Made by a program: the position numbers and the translations under genes
Shown: piece after piece, positions 26,173-34,376 of the stretch
Numbering within the stretch: the first letter of the stretch is position 1
Layout of the letters: every line of letters starts with the position of its first letter
DNA from: CABHOJ01 sp965649545
GTDB taxonomy: Bacteria > Pseudomonadota > Gammaproteobacteria > Burkholderiales > Methylophilaceae
NCBI GenBank assembly: GCA_965649545.1
Contig: CBFGLF010000003.1
Location: 1-38,240 of the forward strand
Reading direction: 5' to 3'
DNA length: 38,240 nucleotides
The notes under the pieces: model-generated
Told to the model about the DNA's origin: nothing
Databases searched by the model: none
What the model saw: only the letters and a program-made list of their open reading frames with translations

Positions 26173-27402
26173 ATGCCCGTGAAATTATCTGCGCCCCTGG
26201 CGCAAGACCTTCTGCCCGTGCGCGGCGTCCAGCTGGGTATCGCCAAAGCCGGTATCCGTAAACCCGACCGCAAGGACATGCTGGTGATGAAGCTGGCCGA
26301 AGGTACGCGCGTGGCGGGGGTGTTCACCAAGAACCGGTTCTGCGCCGCACCGGTGACGCTGTGCAAGGAGCACCTTTCACAACAGACCGAGATCCGCGCC
26401 CTCGTGGTCAACACCGGCAATGCCAATGCCGGGACCGGCGAGTCAGGGATGCAGAATGCCCGCACCACCTGTGCCGAATTGGCCACCCTCCTGGGCTGCT
26501 CGACAGCGCAGGTATTGCCGTTCTCGACTGGTGTCATTCTTGAACCCTTGCCCATGGATCGCCTGCTGGCCGGGCTGCCGGGTTGCGTCGCCAACCTTGA
26601 GGAAGACCGCTGGCTGGATGCGGCGGAAGCCATCATGACCACCGATATCGTCGCCAAAGGCGTATCGAGACAAGTCACGGTCGGTGGCAAGACCGTCACC
26701 ATCACCGGGATCTCCAAAGGCTCCGGCATGATCCACCCGAACATGGCGACCATGCTGGGCTACATCGCGACCGATGCCGCCGTCAGCCAGAAGGTGCTGG
26801 AAAACATCATCCACCATGCGGTGAACCGATCGTTCAACTGCATCACCGTCGATGGCGATACTTCGACCAACGACTCGCTGATCCTGATGGCGACTGGCCA
26901 AGCCGGCCATGCCGAGATCGTCTCGGAGACCGATAGCGACTTCCTGACCCTGCGGGATGCCCTGACGGAAGTGGCGACCCTGCTGGCGCAGGCCATCGTG
27001 CGGGACGGCGAGGGCGCGACCAAGTTCATGACCATCCAGGTCGAAGCCGGCAAGGACGAAGAAGAGTGCCGCAAGGTGGCTTATGCCATCGCCCACTCGC
27101 CGTTGATCAAGACCGCCTTCTTCGCTTCGGACCCCAACCTCGGCCGTATCCTCGCTGCCATCGGCTATGCCGGGATCGACGATCTCGACGTCAACAAGCT
27201 CAGTCTGTACCTGGGTGATGTCCTGGTGGCGGAGCAGGGCGGGCGTGCGGCCAGCTACGAGGAGTCGCAAGGCGCTGCAGTGATGCAGGCGTCGGACATC
27301 ACGGTGCGCGTCGTGCTCGCCCGCGGTCAAGCCCAGGCGACGGTCTGGACCTGTGATTTCTCCTACGATTACGTCAAGATCAACGCGGATTACAGGAGCT
27401 GA
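26173..27402 (+). CDS. argJ: Bifunctional glutamate N-acetyltransferase / amino-acid acetyltransferase ArgJ
   Basis: 409 residues, normal length. ArgJ recycles the acetyl group from N-acetylornithine to glutamate in arginine synthesis, and in bifunctional forms also uses acetyl-CoA. The precursor cuts itself before a Thr in the conserved MATMLGYIATDA (about residues 193-204), giving alpha and beta chains. Other landmarks are KGSGMIHPNMATML, DGDTSTNDS and GEGATKF, and the family-typical ending YVKINADYRS. It heads a plus-strand unit with the DUF815 ATPase (3-nt gap), the Nudix-TenI gene and a small membrane protein. Confidence 0.97.
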   Translation: MPVKLSAPLAQDLLPVRGVQLGIAKAGIRKPDRKDMLVMKLAEGTRVAGVFTKNRFCAAPVTLCKEHLSQQTEIRALVVNTGNANAGTGESGMQNARTTCAELATLLGCSTAQVLPFSTGVILEPLPMDRLLAGLPGCVANLEEDRWLDAAEAIMTTDIVAKGVSRQVTVGGKTVTITGISKGSGMIHPNMATMLGYIATDAAVSQKVLENIIHHAVNRSFNCITVDGDTSTNDSLILMATGQAGHAEIVSETDSDFLTLRDALTEVATLLAQAIVRDGEGATKFMTIQVEAGKDEEECRKVAYAIAHSPLIKTAFFASDPNLGRILAAIGYAGIDDLDVNKLSLYLGDVLVAEQGGRAASYEESQGAAVMQASDITVRVVLARGQAQATVWTCDFSYDYVKINADYRS

Positions 27403-27405
27403 TGC

Positions 27406-28275
27406 ATGGCGAATGCCGACGATATCCTGCAGCGTGCCGATGGCTTACTGACGCGGCTTGAAGGGCTGATGCAAGGCGCACCCACGGTCCCCGATTGGTC
27501 TGCGCTGGCCTGGCGCTGGCAGCACAACGGGGGGCGCGGCTATATGGAGCCGGTGGCATTCCCGCACCAGATCACGCTGGAAGATATCCATAACGTCGAT
27601 GAGCAGAAGGCGGCCATCGTGCAGAACACCGAGCAATTCGTCAAAGGCTATACGGCCAATAACGTCTTGCTCACCGGCGCGCGCGGCACTGGAAAGTCCT
27701 CCCTGGTGAAGGCCTTGCTCAGCAAGTTCTCCAAACATGGCTTGCGGATCGTCGAGGTCGACAAGCAGGACCTGACCGATCTGCCGCAGATCACTGCATT
27801 GTTGCGTGCCCGCGAGGAGCGGTTCATCGTTTTCTGTGACGACCTGTCGTTCGAATCCGGCGAACCCGGTTACAAGGCCTTGAAAGTGGTGCTGGACGGC
27901 TCGGTCGCGACCACCTCGGATAACATCCTGGTCTATGCCACTTCCAATCGGCGACACCTGATGCCGGAATATATGGCGGAGAACCTCGAGACCAAATACC
28001 AGGGCGACGAGATCCGCCCTGCAGAAGCGGTCGAGGAGAAAGTCTCCCTGTCCGACCGTTTCGGCATCTGGCTCTCTTTCTATCCCTTCGCGCAGGACGA
28101 GTACCTGGTGATCGCCGAACAATGGCTCAAGCATTACGGCATCAAGGGCTTTGACGACCAGACGCGCGGCGCAGCCCTCCAGTGGGCATTGACCCGCGGT
28201 TCGCGTAGCGGACGTTCGGCACACCAGTTTGCCCGTGACTTCGCCGGCAGGGCAGCGTTGGCTGCCAAGAAATAA
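27406..28275 (+). CDS. DUF815 family AAA+ ATPase
   Basis: 289-residue cytosolic P-loop ATPase. Walker A is LLTGARGTGKSS (about residues 84-95), Walker B is FIVFCDDLSFE (about 140-150), and there is a sensor-like TSNRRHLMPE after LVYATS (about 180-193). The family is widespread but its job is not established. The fold resembles AAA+ loaders and chaperones. AGGAG lies seven bases before the ATG. It follows argJ after three bases and precedes the Nudix gene by nine, a layout I recall as conserved in betaproteobacteria, although the functions seem unrelated. Confidence 0.9.
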   Translation: MANADDILQRADGLLTRLEGLMQGAPTVPDWSALAWRWQHNGGRGYMEPVAFPHQITLEDIHNVDEQKAAIVQNTEQFVKGYTANNVLLTGARGTGKSSLVKALLSKFSKHGLRIVEVDKQDLTDLPQITALLRAREERFIVFCDDLSFESGEPGYKALKVVLDGSVATTSDNILVYATSNRRHLMPEYMAENLETKYQGDEIRPAEAVEEKVSLSDRFGIWLSFYPFAQDEYLVIAEQWLKHYGIKGFDDQTRGAALQWALTRGSRSGRSAHQFARDFAGRAALAAKK

Positions 28276-28284
28276 CCCGCCTGC

Positions 28285-29232
28285 ATGACACAGGACCAAT
28301 TGGACATCGTGCACGCCGCTGTCGCCGTGCTGGTGCGCGGCGATGGCAGCGTGCTGCTCGGCCAGCGACCGGAAGGCAAGCCATGGGCTGGTTGGTGGGA
28401 ATTCCCGGGCGGCAAGATCGAGGCGGGGGAGACACCGCTGCATGCACTGGGCCGCGAACTGCACGAGGAACTCGGCATCGAGGTCCTCGAGGCGACGCCC
28501 TGGCTGACCCGCACATTCGCCTACCCGGAACGTACCGTATGCCTGAATTTTTTCATGGTGCGGCAATGGCAGGGTGAACCGCACGGACGAGAAGGGCAGC
28601 AATTGTCGTGGCAACAGCCTGCGGCATTGACGGTCGCGCCGCTGCTGCCGGCGAATGTGCCTATCCTCGGCGCTTTGCAGCTACCCAGCATCTACGCGAT
28701 CTCCAATCTGGTCGAAATGGGCGAAGCCCGATTCATGACCGCGCTGGCGCAGGCGTTCGATCGAGGCTTGCGCTTGCTGCAGTGGCGTGAGAAAGCACTG
28801 CCTGTCGAGGCGCAATCGACGTTGCTGCCGCGCGTGATGGCCATGGCGAATGCCTGTGGCGCGCGCGTGCTGGTGAACACGGATATCGACCTCGCGCGAC
28901 GAGTCGGTGCCCACGGCGTCCATCTGTCCTCTGCGGCACTGATGGCCATGCGGCAAAAGCCGGAGGGGTTGCTCTGTGCCGCCTCTTGCCATAGCACAGC
29001 GGAGCTTGCGCATGCGGCAGCACTCGGTCTGGATCTCGTTGTCCTGTCACCGGTATTGCCCACTGCCAGTCATCCCGGTGTGAACACCCTGGGCTGGCCA
29101 GCATTCGCCGAGATCGCCGCGGGCATGCCGATGCCGGTCTACGCACTGGGCGGGATGCGACCACAACATCTGCACACGGCATGGCAGCACGGCGCCCATG
29201 GCATCGCCATGCAGCGGGCGGTGTGGCCATGA
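28285..29232 (+). CDS. Nudix hydrolase fused to a TenI/ThiE-like domain
   Basis: 315-residue two-domain protein. Residues 1-135 are a MutT-type Nudix hydrolase with a complete Nudix box (GGKIEAGETPLHALGRELHE, then ELGI), which removes oxidised nucleotides such as 8-oxo-dGTP. Residues about 140-312 have the thiamine-phosphate-synthase/TenI barrel fold (LLQWREKALP, ARVLVNTD, GAHGVHLSS, LSPVLPTASHPG, YALGGM). The ThiE motif GVHLGQEDL is replaced by GVHLSSAAL, so thiamine-phosphate synthase activity is doubtful. Such fusions are known in betaproteobacteria. The role of the second domain is not established. It follows the DUF815 gene closely and overlaps the next gene by four bases. Confidence 0.88.
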   Translation: MTQDQLDIVHAAVAVLVRGDGSVLLGQRPEGKPWAGWWEFPGGKIEAGETPLHALGRELHEELGIEVLEATPWLTRTFAYPERTVCLNFFMVRQWQGEPHGREGQQLSWQQPAALTVAPLLPANVPILGALQLPSIYAISNLVEMGEARFMTALAQAFDRGLRLLQWREKALPVEAQSTLLPRVMAMANACGARVLVNTDIDLARRVGAHGVHLSSAALMAMRQKPEGLLCAASCHSTAELAHAAALGLDLVVLSPVLPTASHPGVNTLGWPAFAEIAAGMPMPVYALGGMRPQHLHTAWQHGAHGIAMQRAVWP

Positions 29233-29666
29233 ATAAACGATGGGTTGTCGGATTGTCCCTCGCGGTGATCCTCTCGGTCATCGGTGCGCTGACCTATCTC
29301 CGCCAGGCGCCATCTCCTACGCTCGTGCAGGCCATGGCTTGCCCGGACATCGTCCGCGGGTGTTCAGGTGCCGGGTTGACGGTGCGTATGGACCGCGTGC
29401 CGCAAGTCATGCGTCCGTTCAAGCTGACAGTGCATGCGGATGCGATGGATACGGAAAAGGTGGACGGCATGGAAGCCAGTTTCCAGATGGCCGGCATGGA
29501 GATGGGGTTCAATCGTTATAGATTACAGCAGCGCGGCGCAAACGATTGGGAAGCGGAAGTGACCTTGCCGGTCTGCGTCCGGGATCGCAAGGACTGGTTG
29601 ATGCTACTGGATGTGCGTCAGGGGCAGGAGCGCCGGCAGGTCGCGATCAGTTTTAGAGCGGAGTGA
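29229..29666 (+). CDS. Small membrane-anchored hypothetical protein, Met-rich
   Basis: 145 residues. An N-terminal hydrophobic anchor or uncleaved signal (about 7-23) is followed by a periplasmic domain of about 115 residues. Two Cys (ACPDIVRGC) come early and another (PVCVRD) late. A methionine-rich stretch (MDTEKVDGMEASF, QMAGMEMGF; about residues 75-97) could bind copper(I). The beta-rich pattern recalls FixH/YtkA-like periplasmic domains, but I cannot assign it. The start codon overlaps the Nudix stop (ATGA). The convergent neighbour is a PCuAC copper chaperone, which makes a copper role worth considering. That link is inference. Confidence 0.72.
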   Translation: MNKRWVVGLSLAVILSVIGALTYLRQAPSPTLVQAMACPDIVRGCSGAGLTVRMDRVPQVMRPFKLTVHADAMDTEKVDGMEASFQMAGMEMGFNRYRLQQRGANDWEAEVTLPVCVRDRKDWLMLLDVRQGQERRQVAISFRAE

Positions 29667-29684
29667 TTCTAGAGAGCGGAGTGA
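29655..29684 (+). repeat. 12-bp direct repeat at a gene end
   Basis: AGAGCGGAGTGA occurs at 29655-29666 and again at 29673-29684. The first copy includes the TGA stop of the small membrane protein. It looks like a recent short tandem duplication in the gap between convergent genes. Both copies are visible directly, with no known function. Confidence 0.6.
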
Positions 29685-29717
29685 CTGTTCACGCCCAATA
29701 TGGCGTGCATGGCGGAA

Positions 29718-30158
29718 CTAGTCGGCAGTCCGCTTGATCGGCGAGATCAGGTGTTGGGTGCTGGTTTTGCCGGCGCTGTCCTTGAAATGCAAGGTGTAGT
29801 CCACCGACTCTCCGACTTTCAGCGGTTTCTTCAGGTCGAACAACATCAGGTGAAAACCGCCAGGCGCCAGCTTTTCCGGTTGATGGGCTTTCAGTGGCAG
29901 GCTGTCCAGCATGCGCATCTGCATCACCCCGTCCTTCATGGTCATGCTATGGATCTCGACACTGCCGGCTACCGGGCTCTCCACGCGCTCCAGCGCCATG
30001 TCCGATTTGCTTTGTAGTGTCATGTAGGCGGCACCGACCTGTTGGCCGGGGGCCGTCGCACGGGTCCAGGCCTGAGTGATCTCCACCTCTTCCGCGGCCA
30101 TGGCAGCGAAGCTGATGCAAGCGAACAGGCTGGTCGAAATAATGGCAAGACGCATCAT
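29718..30158 (-). CDS. Periplasmic copper chaperone PCuAC
   Basis: 146 residues. The signal peptide (about 1-22, ending FAAMAA) is followed by the PCuAC (DUF461) beta fold. The copper(I) motif is exact: His70-X10-Met81-X21-His103-X-Met105 (in EIHSM, MQMRM and GFHLM). PCuAC delivers copper to the CuA or CuB site of cytochrome c oxidase, often together with Sco or TlpA-like proteins. ATG at 30158 is chosen because GAGGA lies six bases upstream. It is the last gene of the pilD-coaE-zapD-yacG unit, 14 nt after yacG, and converges with the Met-rich protein gene. Confidence 0.93.
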   Translation of the reverse strand: MMRLAIISTSLFACISFAAMAAEEVEITQAWTRATAPGQQVGAAYMTLQSKSDMALERVESPVAGSVEIHSMTMKDGVMQMRMLDSLPLKAHQPEKLAPGGFHLMLFDLKKPLKVGESVDYTLHFKDSAGKTSTQHLISPIKRTAD

Positions 30159-30172
30159 GGCGATCCTCAATC

Positions 30173-30370
30173 TCAGTCTTCCGGAAAATCTTCAGGTTTG
30201 AGCGGTGCCGGGATGCGATAGTTCTCGCTCGCCCATTGCCCAAGATCGATCATCTTGCAGCGCTCGCTACAGAACGGCCTGAAGGGGTTGTCGGTGGAGT
30301 ACTCGGAGACGTTGCCGCATTGTGGGCAGGTGACTAGCGGTTTTTTCTTGGGGGGCGTTACAGGTTGCAC
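30173..30370 (-). CDS. yacG: DNA gyrase inhibitor YacG (zinc-binding)
   Basis: 65 residues, the same length as E. coli YacG, which binds GyrB and inhibits gyrase. Four zinc Cys are present in the family pattern: CPQC (15, 18) and CSERC (34, 38), within NPFRPFCSERCKMIDLGQWASE. The start is uncertain. GTG at 30370 gives the typical length and overlaps the zapD end by 13 bases. An ATG at 30403 would add eleven residues from within zapD. It follows zapD as in many gamma- and betaproteobacteria. Confidence 0.9.
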   Translation of the reverse strand: MQPVTPPKKKPLVTCPQCGNVSEYSTDNPFRPFCSERCKMIDLGQWASENYRIPAPLKPEDFPED

Positions 30371-31116
30371 AGTGTCAGTTTGAAGTGGATGTCCATGTCG
30401 CACTGCCGCGGCTTTTGCGCAGCGTCCAGACTGTTGAAGCGGATATTGATGGCGTATTTGTTGGCGCTGACCTCGGGGAAGCAGGCGACGTCGTCATCAA
30501 GTTCGATGCGCATCATCTGGGCCGGTTTGGCACCGCCCAGCATCTGCTGGTAGCTGCCATGCAATGCGACCATCTTGGAGGTGGCGCCGCTGCCGCGCAG
30601 GATATGCAGGATGATGCGCAAGGCCTCATGCACCGGCATCAACGGTTCCAGCCATTTTTCCAGGTCGCTGCGACGACGGGTCTCATCGAGGCCGAGCCAA
30701 TAATGGTAGGAGGGCACGTCGAACTCGCAGACGCCGCCCGGTATCCCGGCACGCTGCTTGATGCTCATGAGCCACTCGTTGTCACGCAGGGTCTGGCCCA
30801 GCTTCACGGTGTTGCTGCGCAAGGCCAGTGCGGTGGTCTCGATCTGGCTGATGACGTCGTTCAGCACTTGCTCGGCGATGGCAGGGTTACCGCGTAGCCC
30901 GTTCATCACGATCTTCTGGCGGTCCAGTTCCTGTAGCAGATCGGTCTTCAACTCGGCACGATCGATGACATCCAGCATCTGGAACAGCGAGATCAGGGCG
31001 CAGTGGTGATTGAATTCGTGCGATTGGTCGAGATTGTGCAATACCTTGACGAACAGATCCTCCAGCCGCAGTAGCGTGCGGATACGTTCATTGAAGGGAT
31101 AGTCGTAGCTGGGCAC
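30358..31116 (-). CDS. zapD: Cell division protein ZapD
   Basis: 252 residues. ZapD binds FtsZ and bundles its filaments to stabilise the Z ring. The N-terminal YPFNERIRTLLRLEDLF is the hallmark of the family, and the fold continues with a helical domain and a C-terminal beta part (VACFPEVSANKYAINIRF). The length matches E. coli ZapD (247). The start is GTG at 31116. No strong ribosome site is visible, but the N-terminus aligns directly with the family. It lies 60 nt after coaE and overlaps yacG. Confidence 0.95.
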   Translation of the reverse strand: MPSYDYPFNERIRTLLRLEDLFVKVLHNLDQSHEFNHHCALISLFQMLDVIDRAELKTDLLQELDRQKIVMNGLRGNPAIAEQVLNDVISQIETTALALRSNTVKLGQTLRDNEWLMSIKQRAGIPGGVCEFDVPSYHYWLGLDETRRRSDLEKWLEPLMPVHEALRIILHILRGSGATSKMVALHGSYQQMLGGAKPAQMMRIELDDDVACFPEVSANKYAINIRFNSLDAAQKPRQCDMDIHFKLTLCNL

Positions 31117-31176
31117 GAGATTTATTTAAAGGCTACTGGTTAGTTAGTGCTGAAATGTTGCGGTGAATTATGAAAT

Positions 31177-31785
31177 TTAATCGCTAAGTAAGCAAGCTTG
31201 CATGTATTTTTCATGTAATTCTTTGACTTTTTCGGCCAATGCGTCGATCGAGCCGTTGTTTTCAATAATATCGTTCGCCAGCGCACGACGATAGCTGCGG
31301 GAGGCCTGTGCCGCGATGATGGCACGCACGGTATGTTCGGTCATGCCGTTGCGGTTCATGGTGCGGCTGATCTGCAACGATTCGTCGCAATCCACCAGCA
31401 GGATCCGTTTGACCAGGCCGGAGTAGCGATTGGTCTCGAAGAACAGGGGGATGGCGAGGATCTGGTAAGGCGCTTCCCGGTTCTGGTCGAGTTCGCGCAA
31501 CGCGTGACTGTGGATCACGGGATGCAGGATGGCTTCCAGTTTCTTGCGGTCTTCGTCATTAGCGAAGATGCGCTCGCGCATGGCCGGGCGGTTCAATGCA
31601 CCGTCCTCCGTCAGGAAATCCCGTCCGAACGCTTCCGCGATCTTGTCCATGATGGGCTGGCCGGGACCGGTCAGCCTGCGAGAGATGACGTCGACGTCGA
31701 CGATAGGCACCCCCAGCGATGCGAATATCTTGGCGGCTTCGCTTTTGCCCGCGCCGATTCCGCCAGTCAGTGCCACGACATACAT
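31177..31785 (-). CDS. coaE: Dephospho-CoA kinase CoaE
   Basis: 202 residues. It phosphorylates dephospho-CoA in the last step of coenzyme A synthesis. The P-loop GGIGAGKS is at residues 8-15, followed by the acceptor-site motif VDVDVISRRLTGPG (about 30-43) and the lid region HPVIH and QASRSYRRALAND. ATG at 31785 has GGGAGG nine bases upstream. A TTG at 31794 abuts that site and is unlikely. It begins 5 nt after the pilD stop. The last few codons and the gap after them are clearly more AT-rich than the neighbourhood. Confidence 0.96.
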   Translation of the reverse strand: MYVVALTGGIGAGKSEAAKIFASLGVPIVDVDVISRRLTGPGQPIMDKIAEAFGRDFLTEDGALNRPAMRERIFANDEDRKKLEAILHPVIHSHALRELDQNREAPYQILAIPLFFETNRYSGLVKRILLVDCDESLQISRTMNRNGMTEHTVRAIIAAQASRSYRRALANDIIENNGSIDALAEKVKELHEKYMQACLLSD

Positions 31786-31790
31786 GATGT

Positions 31791-32651
31791 TCAACCTCCC
31801 AAATAGAATTGCGACAACTGCGGCCCGAAGAAGAGGGCCGCGATACCACCTAAAGCCAGATAAGGTCCAAACGGCATGGGGATGTCCCGTCCACGCTTGG
31901 CCAATACGATGAGTCCGATCCCGATCAGCGAACCGACCAGCGAAGAGAGCAGGATCACCGCCGGCAACAGTTGCCAGCCGAACCAGGCCCCGATCGCCGC
32001 CAGCAACTTGAAGTCACCGTAACCCATGCCTTCCTTACCGGTGACCAGCTTGAACAGCCAGTAGACCGACCACAGGACGAGATAGCCTGCCACTGCCCCG
32101 ATGACGGCGGATTGGATGTCGGTGAAGCCGCCGTTCAGGTTATACAAGAGTCCCAGCCACAGTAGCGGCAGGGTGATGTCGTCAGGTAACAGTTGCGTGT
32201 CGAAATCGATGAACGTGAGCGCGATGAGGGCGAACGTGAACACCCAAGCCGCGACCGCCATCGACGAATATCCGAATTTCCAGCTGATCAGTCCGGTCAA
32301 TAATCCCGTGAGCGCTTCGATGAAGGGATAACGCAGACTGATCGGCTTCTTGCAGCCGGCGCACTTGCCTCCCAGAAACGCGTAACTCACCAGCGGGATG
32401 TTCTGCCACGCACTGATCGCCTGACCGCACCCTGGACAGGCCGATCGCGGCACCACGAGGTTGTATCGGGGCAATGGCGCGATCTCCTCGCCTCTCAATT
32501 CCTGACAGTTCATTTGCCACTCGCGTTCCATCATCAATGGCATGCGGTGGATGACGACATTGAGGAAACTACCGACCATGAGACCCAGCAGGACAGAAAC
32601 GGTGATGAATAAAGCCGCATGCTCGCTCAGCATGGTGAAAAAATCAGTCAT
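31791..32651 (-). CDS. pilD: Prepilin peptidase / N-methyltransferase PilD
   Basis: 286-residue inner-membrane aspartyl protease that cuts the leader from type IV prepilins and pseudopilins and methylates the new N-terminus. The N-terminal methylase part has the zinc tetracysteine CPGC (72, 75) and CAGC (97, 100). The catalytic Asp are in TFIDFD (149) and GMGYGDFKL (213). Eight hydrophobic segments fit the family. It heads the pilD-coaE-zapD-yacG-PCuAC unit. The pilB and pilC genes that often precede it are absent. The GspE-like ATPase about 6 kb away is a different type. Confidence 0.96.
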   Translation of the reverse strand: MTDFFTMLSEHAALFITVSVLLGLMVGSFLNVVIHRMPLMMEREWQMNCQELRGEEIAPLPRYNLVVPRSACPGCGQAISAWQNIPLVSYAFLGGKCAGCKKPISLRYPFIEALTGLLTGLISWKFGYSSMAVAAWVFTFALIALTFIDFDTQLLPDDITLPLLWLGLLYNLNGGFTDIQSAVIGAVAGYLVLWSVYWLFKLVTGKEGMGYGDFKLLAAIGAWFGWQLLPAVILLSSLVGSLIGIGLIVLAKRGRDIPMPFGPYLALGGIAALFFGPQLSQFYLGG

Positions 32652-32793
32652 AAGGTGCCGTCCAGTAAACTTGCTGCATCATCCCACCGTTATACATGCA
32701 AGGCAACCTTCAGGACGGTCTGGCGGGCCTTGAAATTCCGCAATCTGTCACAAGATAAACAGCAATCGACAATCACTTGATAAAGGATCGCAA

Positions 32794-33120
32794 ATGACCG
32801 ACGTCAGCACGCAAGCGCAAGATGCATGGGAAACTCCAGTCGTTTGCCGCGTAGAGGTGGATCTGGGCGCGTGGCTGGAGCAATTGACAGGCAAGGCCAA
32901 CTGGGAGCTGTTCTCCGAAGACGAGGATGACAGCTACATGAGCTTTGCCATGCGTCAGGGCCGTCAGCATGCGGAAGTCACGCTGTATCACACGGGGTAT
33001 GCGGTCGTCGATGTCGATGGTCAGGCGGTGTTTGACGGTACCCTGACCACAGGCACCAATCGCTGTGCCCATCTGAGTTACTACAATGCTGAGACGGGCG
33101 AGCCGGTGACACTGAACTGA
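32794..33120 (+). CDS. Hypothetical protein, small acidic
   Basis: 108 residues, not recognised. It is acidic and has no signal peptide or membrane segment, so it is probably cytoplasmic. The pattern of short beta strands (SYMSFAMRQ, HAEVTLYHTGYAVVDVDG, HLSYYNAETG) suggests a small beta-rich domain. Two Cys (VCRV and RCAH). AAAGGA lies seven bases before the ATG, a good ribosome site, and codon use is like the neighbours, which supports a real gene. It stands alone between divergent pilD and convergent ispB. Confidence 0.72.
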   Translation: MTDVSTQAQDAWETPVVCRVEVDLGAWLEQLTGKANWELFSEDEDDSYMSFAMRQGRQHAEVTLYHTGYAVVDVDGQAVFDGTLTTGTNRCAHLSYYNAETGEPVTLN

Positions 33121-33224
33121 TTCGCGTCAGATCACGCTTTTGAGAGGCTGCTGAAGCATTGGCTCAAGCAGCTAGAGGCTAGGGTCTCAGGAGTTGGGCT
33201 AGATCGCCGTGTTACATCGCGGCG

Positions 33225-34193
33225 TTAGAAAGTGCGATCGACCGCGAAATGAGCGAGGTCGATCAGCGCGGTCTGGTAGTCCGACGCCGGCATGTGGGCG
33301 ATCGCTGCGCAGCCGAGGTCGGCCTCCTGCCGCGCCAGCTTGCGGACATGCTCCAGTGCGCCGGTGTCCTTGACCGCCTGGATGACCGTCGGTAGTTCCT
33401 CCAGTCCGCCCTGTTCGATCGCACGACGGATCGTGTCGCGCTGGACCTGGTTACCGTTGCGCATCGCATAGAGCAAAGGTAGCGTCGGCTTGCCTTCCGC
33501 CAGGTCGTCCCCCAGATTCTTGCCGATGGCGCCACTCTCGCCACTCAGGTCGAGCACATCGTCGATCAGCTGGAAAGCCGTGCCGAGGCGCATGCCGTAT
33601 TCGGCCATCGCGCGCTCGTCCTGCGCTCCGGCGTCGCAGATGATGGCGCCGAGACGGGTCGCCGCTTCGAATAGTTTCGCCGTCTTGTAATTGATCACCC
33701 TGAGGTAGGCTTCGTCAGTCACGTCGGCATCGTGGATGTTCAACAACTGCAGGACCTCGCCTTCGGCGATGATATTGGTGGCTTCCGCCAGGACTTCCAT
33801 GACACGCATGTTCTGGATATCCACCATCATCTGGAAAGCCCGTGAATAGATGAAATCCCCGACCAGTACGCTGGCCGCGTTGCCGAAGAGCGTGTTGGCA
33901 GTCTCGCGGCCACGGCGCATGCTGGATTCGTCGACAACGTCATCATGTAGTAGCGTCGCGGTGTGGATGAACTCGACGATGGCGGCGAGTTGATGATGGG
34001 TTGGGGCGATCTTGCCGAAGACGCCGGCGGAGAGCAGCACCAATGCCGGGCGCAGGCGCTTGCCGCCGCTATTCACGATATAATCCGCGACCTGGTTGAT
34101 CAACGCCACTTCTGAATGCAGGGAGCGCCGGATGACGGCGTCGACGGCGCGCATGTCGTCGACGATGCGGGATTGAATGAAGTCTAGGGACAC
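33225..34193 (-). CDS. ispB: Octaprenyl diphosphate synthase (long-chain polyprenyl synthase)
   Basis: 322 residues. It builds the polyprenyl side chain of ubiquinone by adding isopentenyl units. Both Asp-rich motifs are intact: LLHDDVVDE followed by SSMRRG (about 82-96) and LIDDVLDLSG (about 210). GGKRLRPAL (about 44-52) binds the diphosphate. The GTG start at 34193 fits the family N-terminus, although the ribosome site is weak. It is divergent from rplU-rpmA, the usual betaproteobacterial order. The chain length (C40 or other) is inferred from the family. Confidence 0.94.
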   Translation of the reverse strand: MSLDFIQSRIVDDMRAVDAVIRRSLHSEVALINQVADYIVNSGGKRLRPALVLLSAGVFGKIAPTHHQLAAIVEFIHTATLLHDDVVDESSMRRGRETANTLFGNAASVLVGDFIYSRAFQMMVDIQNMRVMEVLAEATNIIAEGEVLQLLNIHDADVTDEAYLRVINYKTAKLFEAATRLGAIICDAGAQDERAMAEYGMRLGTAFQLIDDVLDLSGESGAIGKNLGDDLAEGKPTLPLLYAMRNGNQVQRDTIRRAIEQGGLEELPTVIQAVKDTGALEHVRKLARQEADLGCAAIAHMPASDYQTALIDLAHFAVDRTF

Positions 34194-34308
34194 TTGGGAT
34201 TCATCGATAATGGATGCGCGGATTCTAACATAGGCACATAGGAGTCTAACCCGCCAGACGCGTCGATTCCGGCAAATCGCCCACGCTTGAACAAAAGCGA
34301 TATTTGGG

Positions 34309-34337
34309 TTTGCTAATCCGGTGATTTTACGTATAAT
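34309..34337 (+). promoter_or_regulatory. Promoter of rplU-rpmA
   Basis: TTTGCT (34309-34314) and a perfect TATAAT (34332-34337), spaced by 17 bases. Transcription would start about 30 bases before rplU. A GAGG ribosome site precedes the rplU ATG by seven bases. Confidence 0.7.
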
Positions 34338-34376
34338 GCGCGATTCATTTGAAAGCGTAGCGAACGAGGCTTAATC

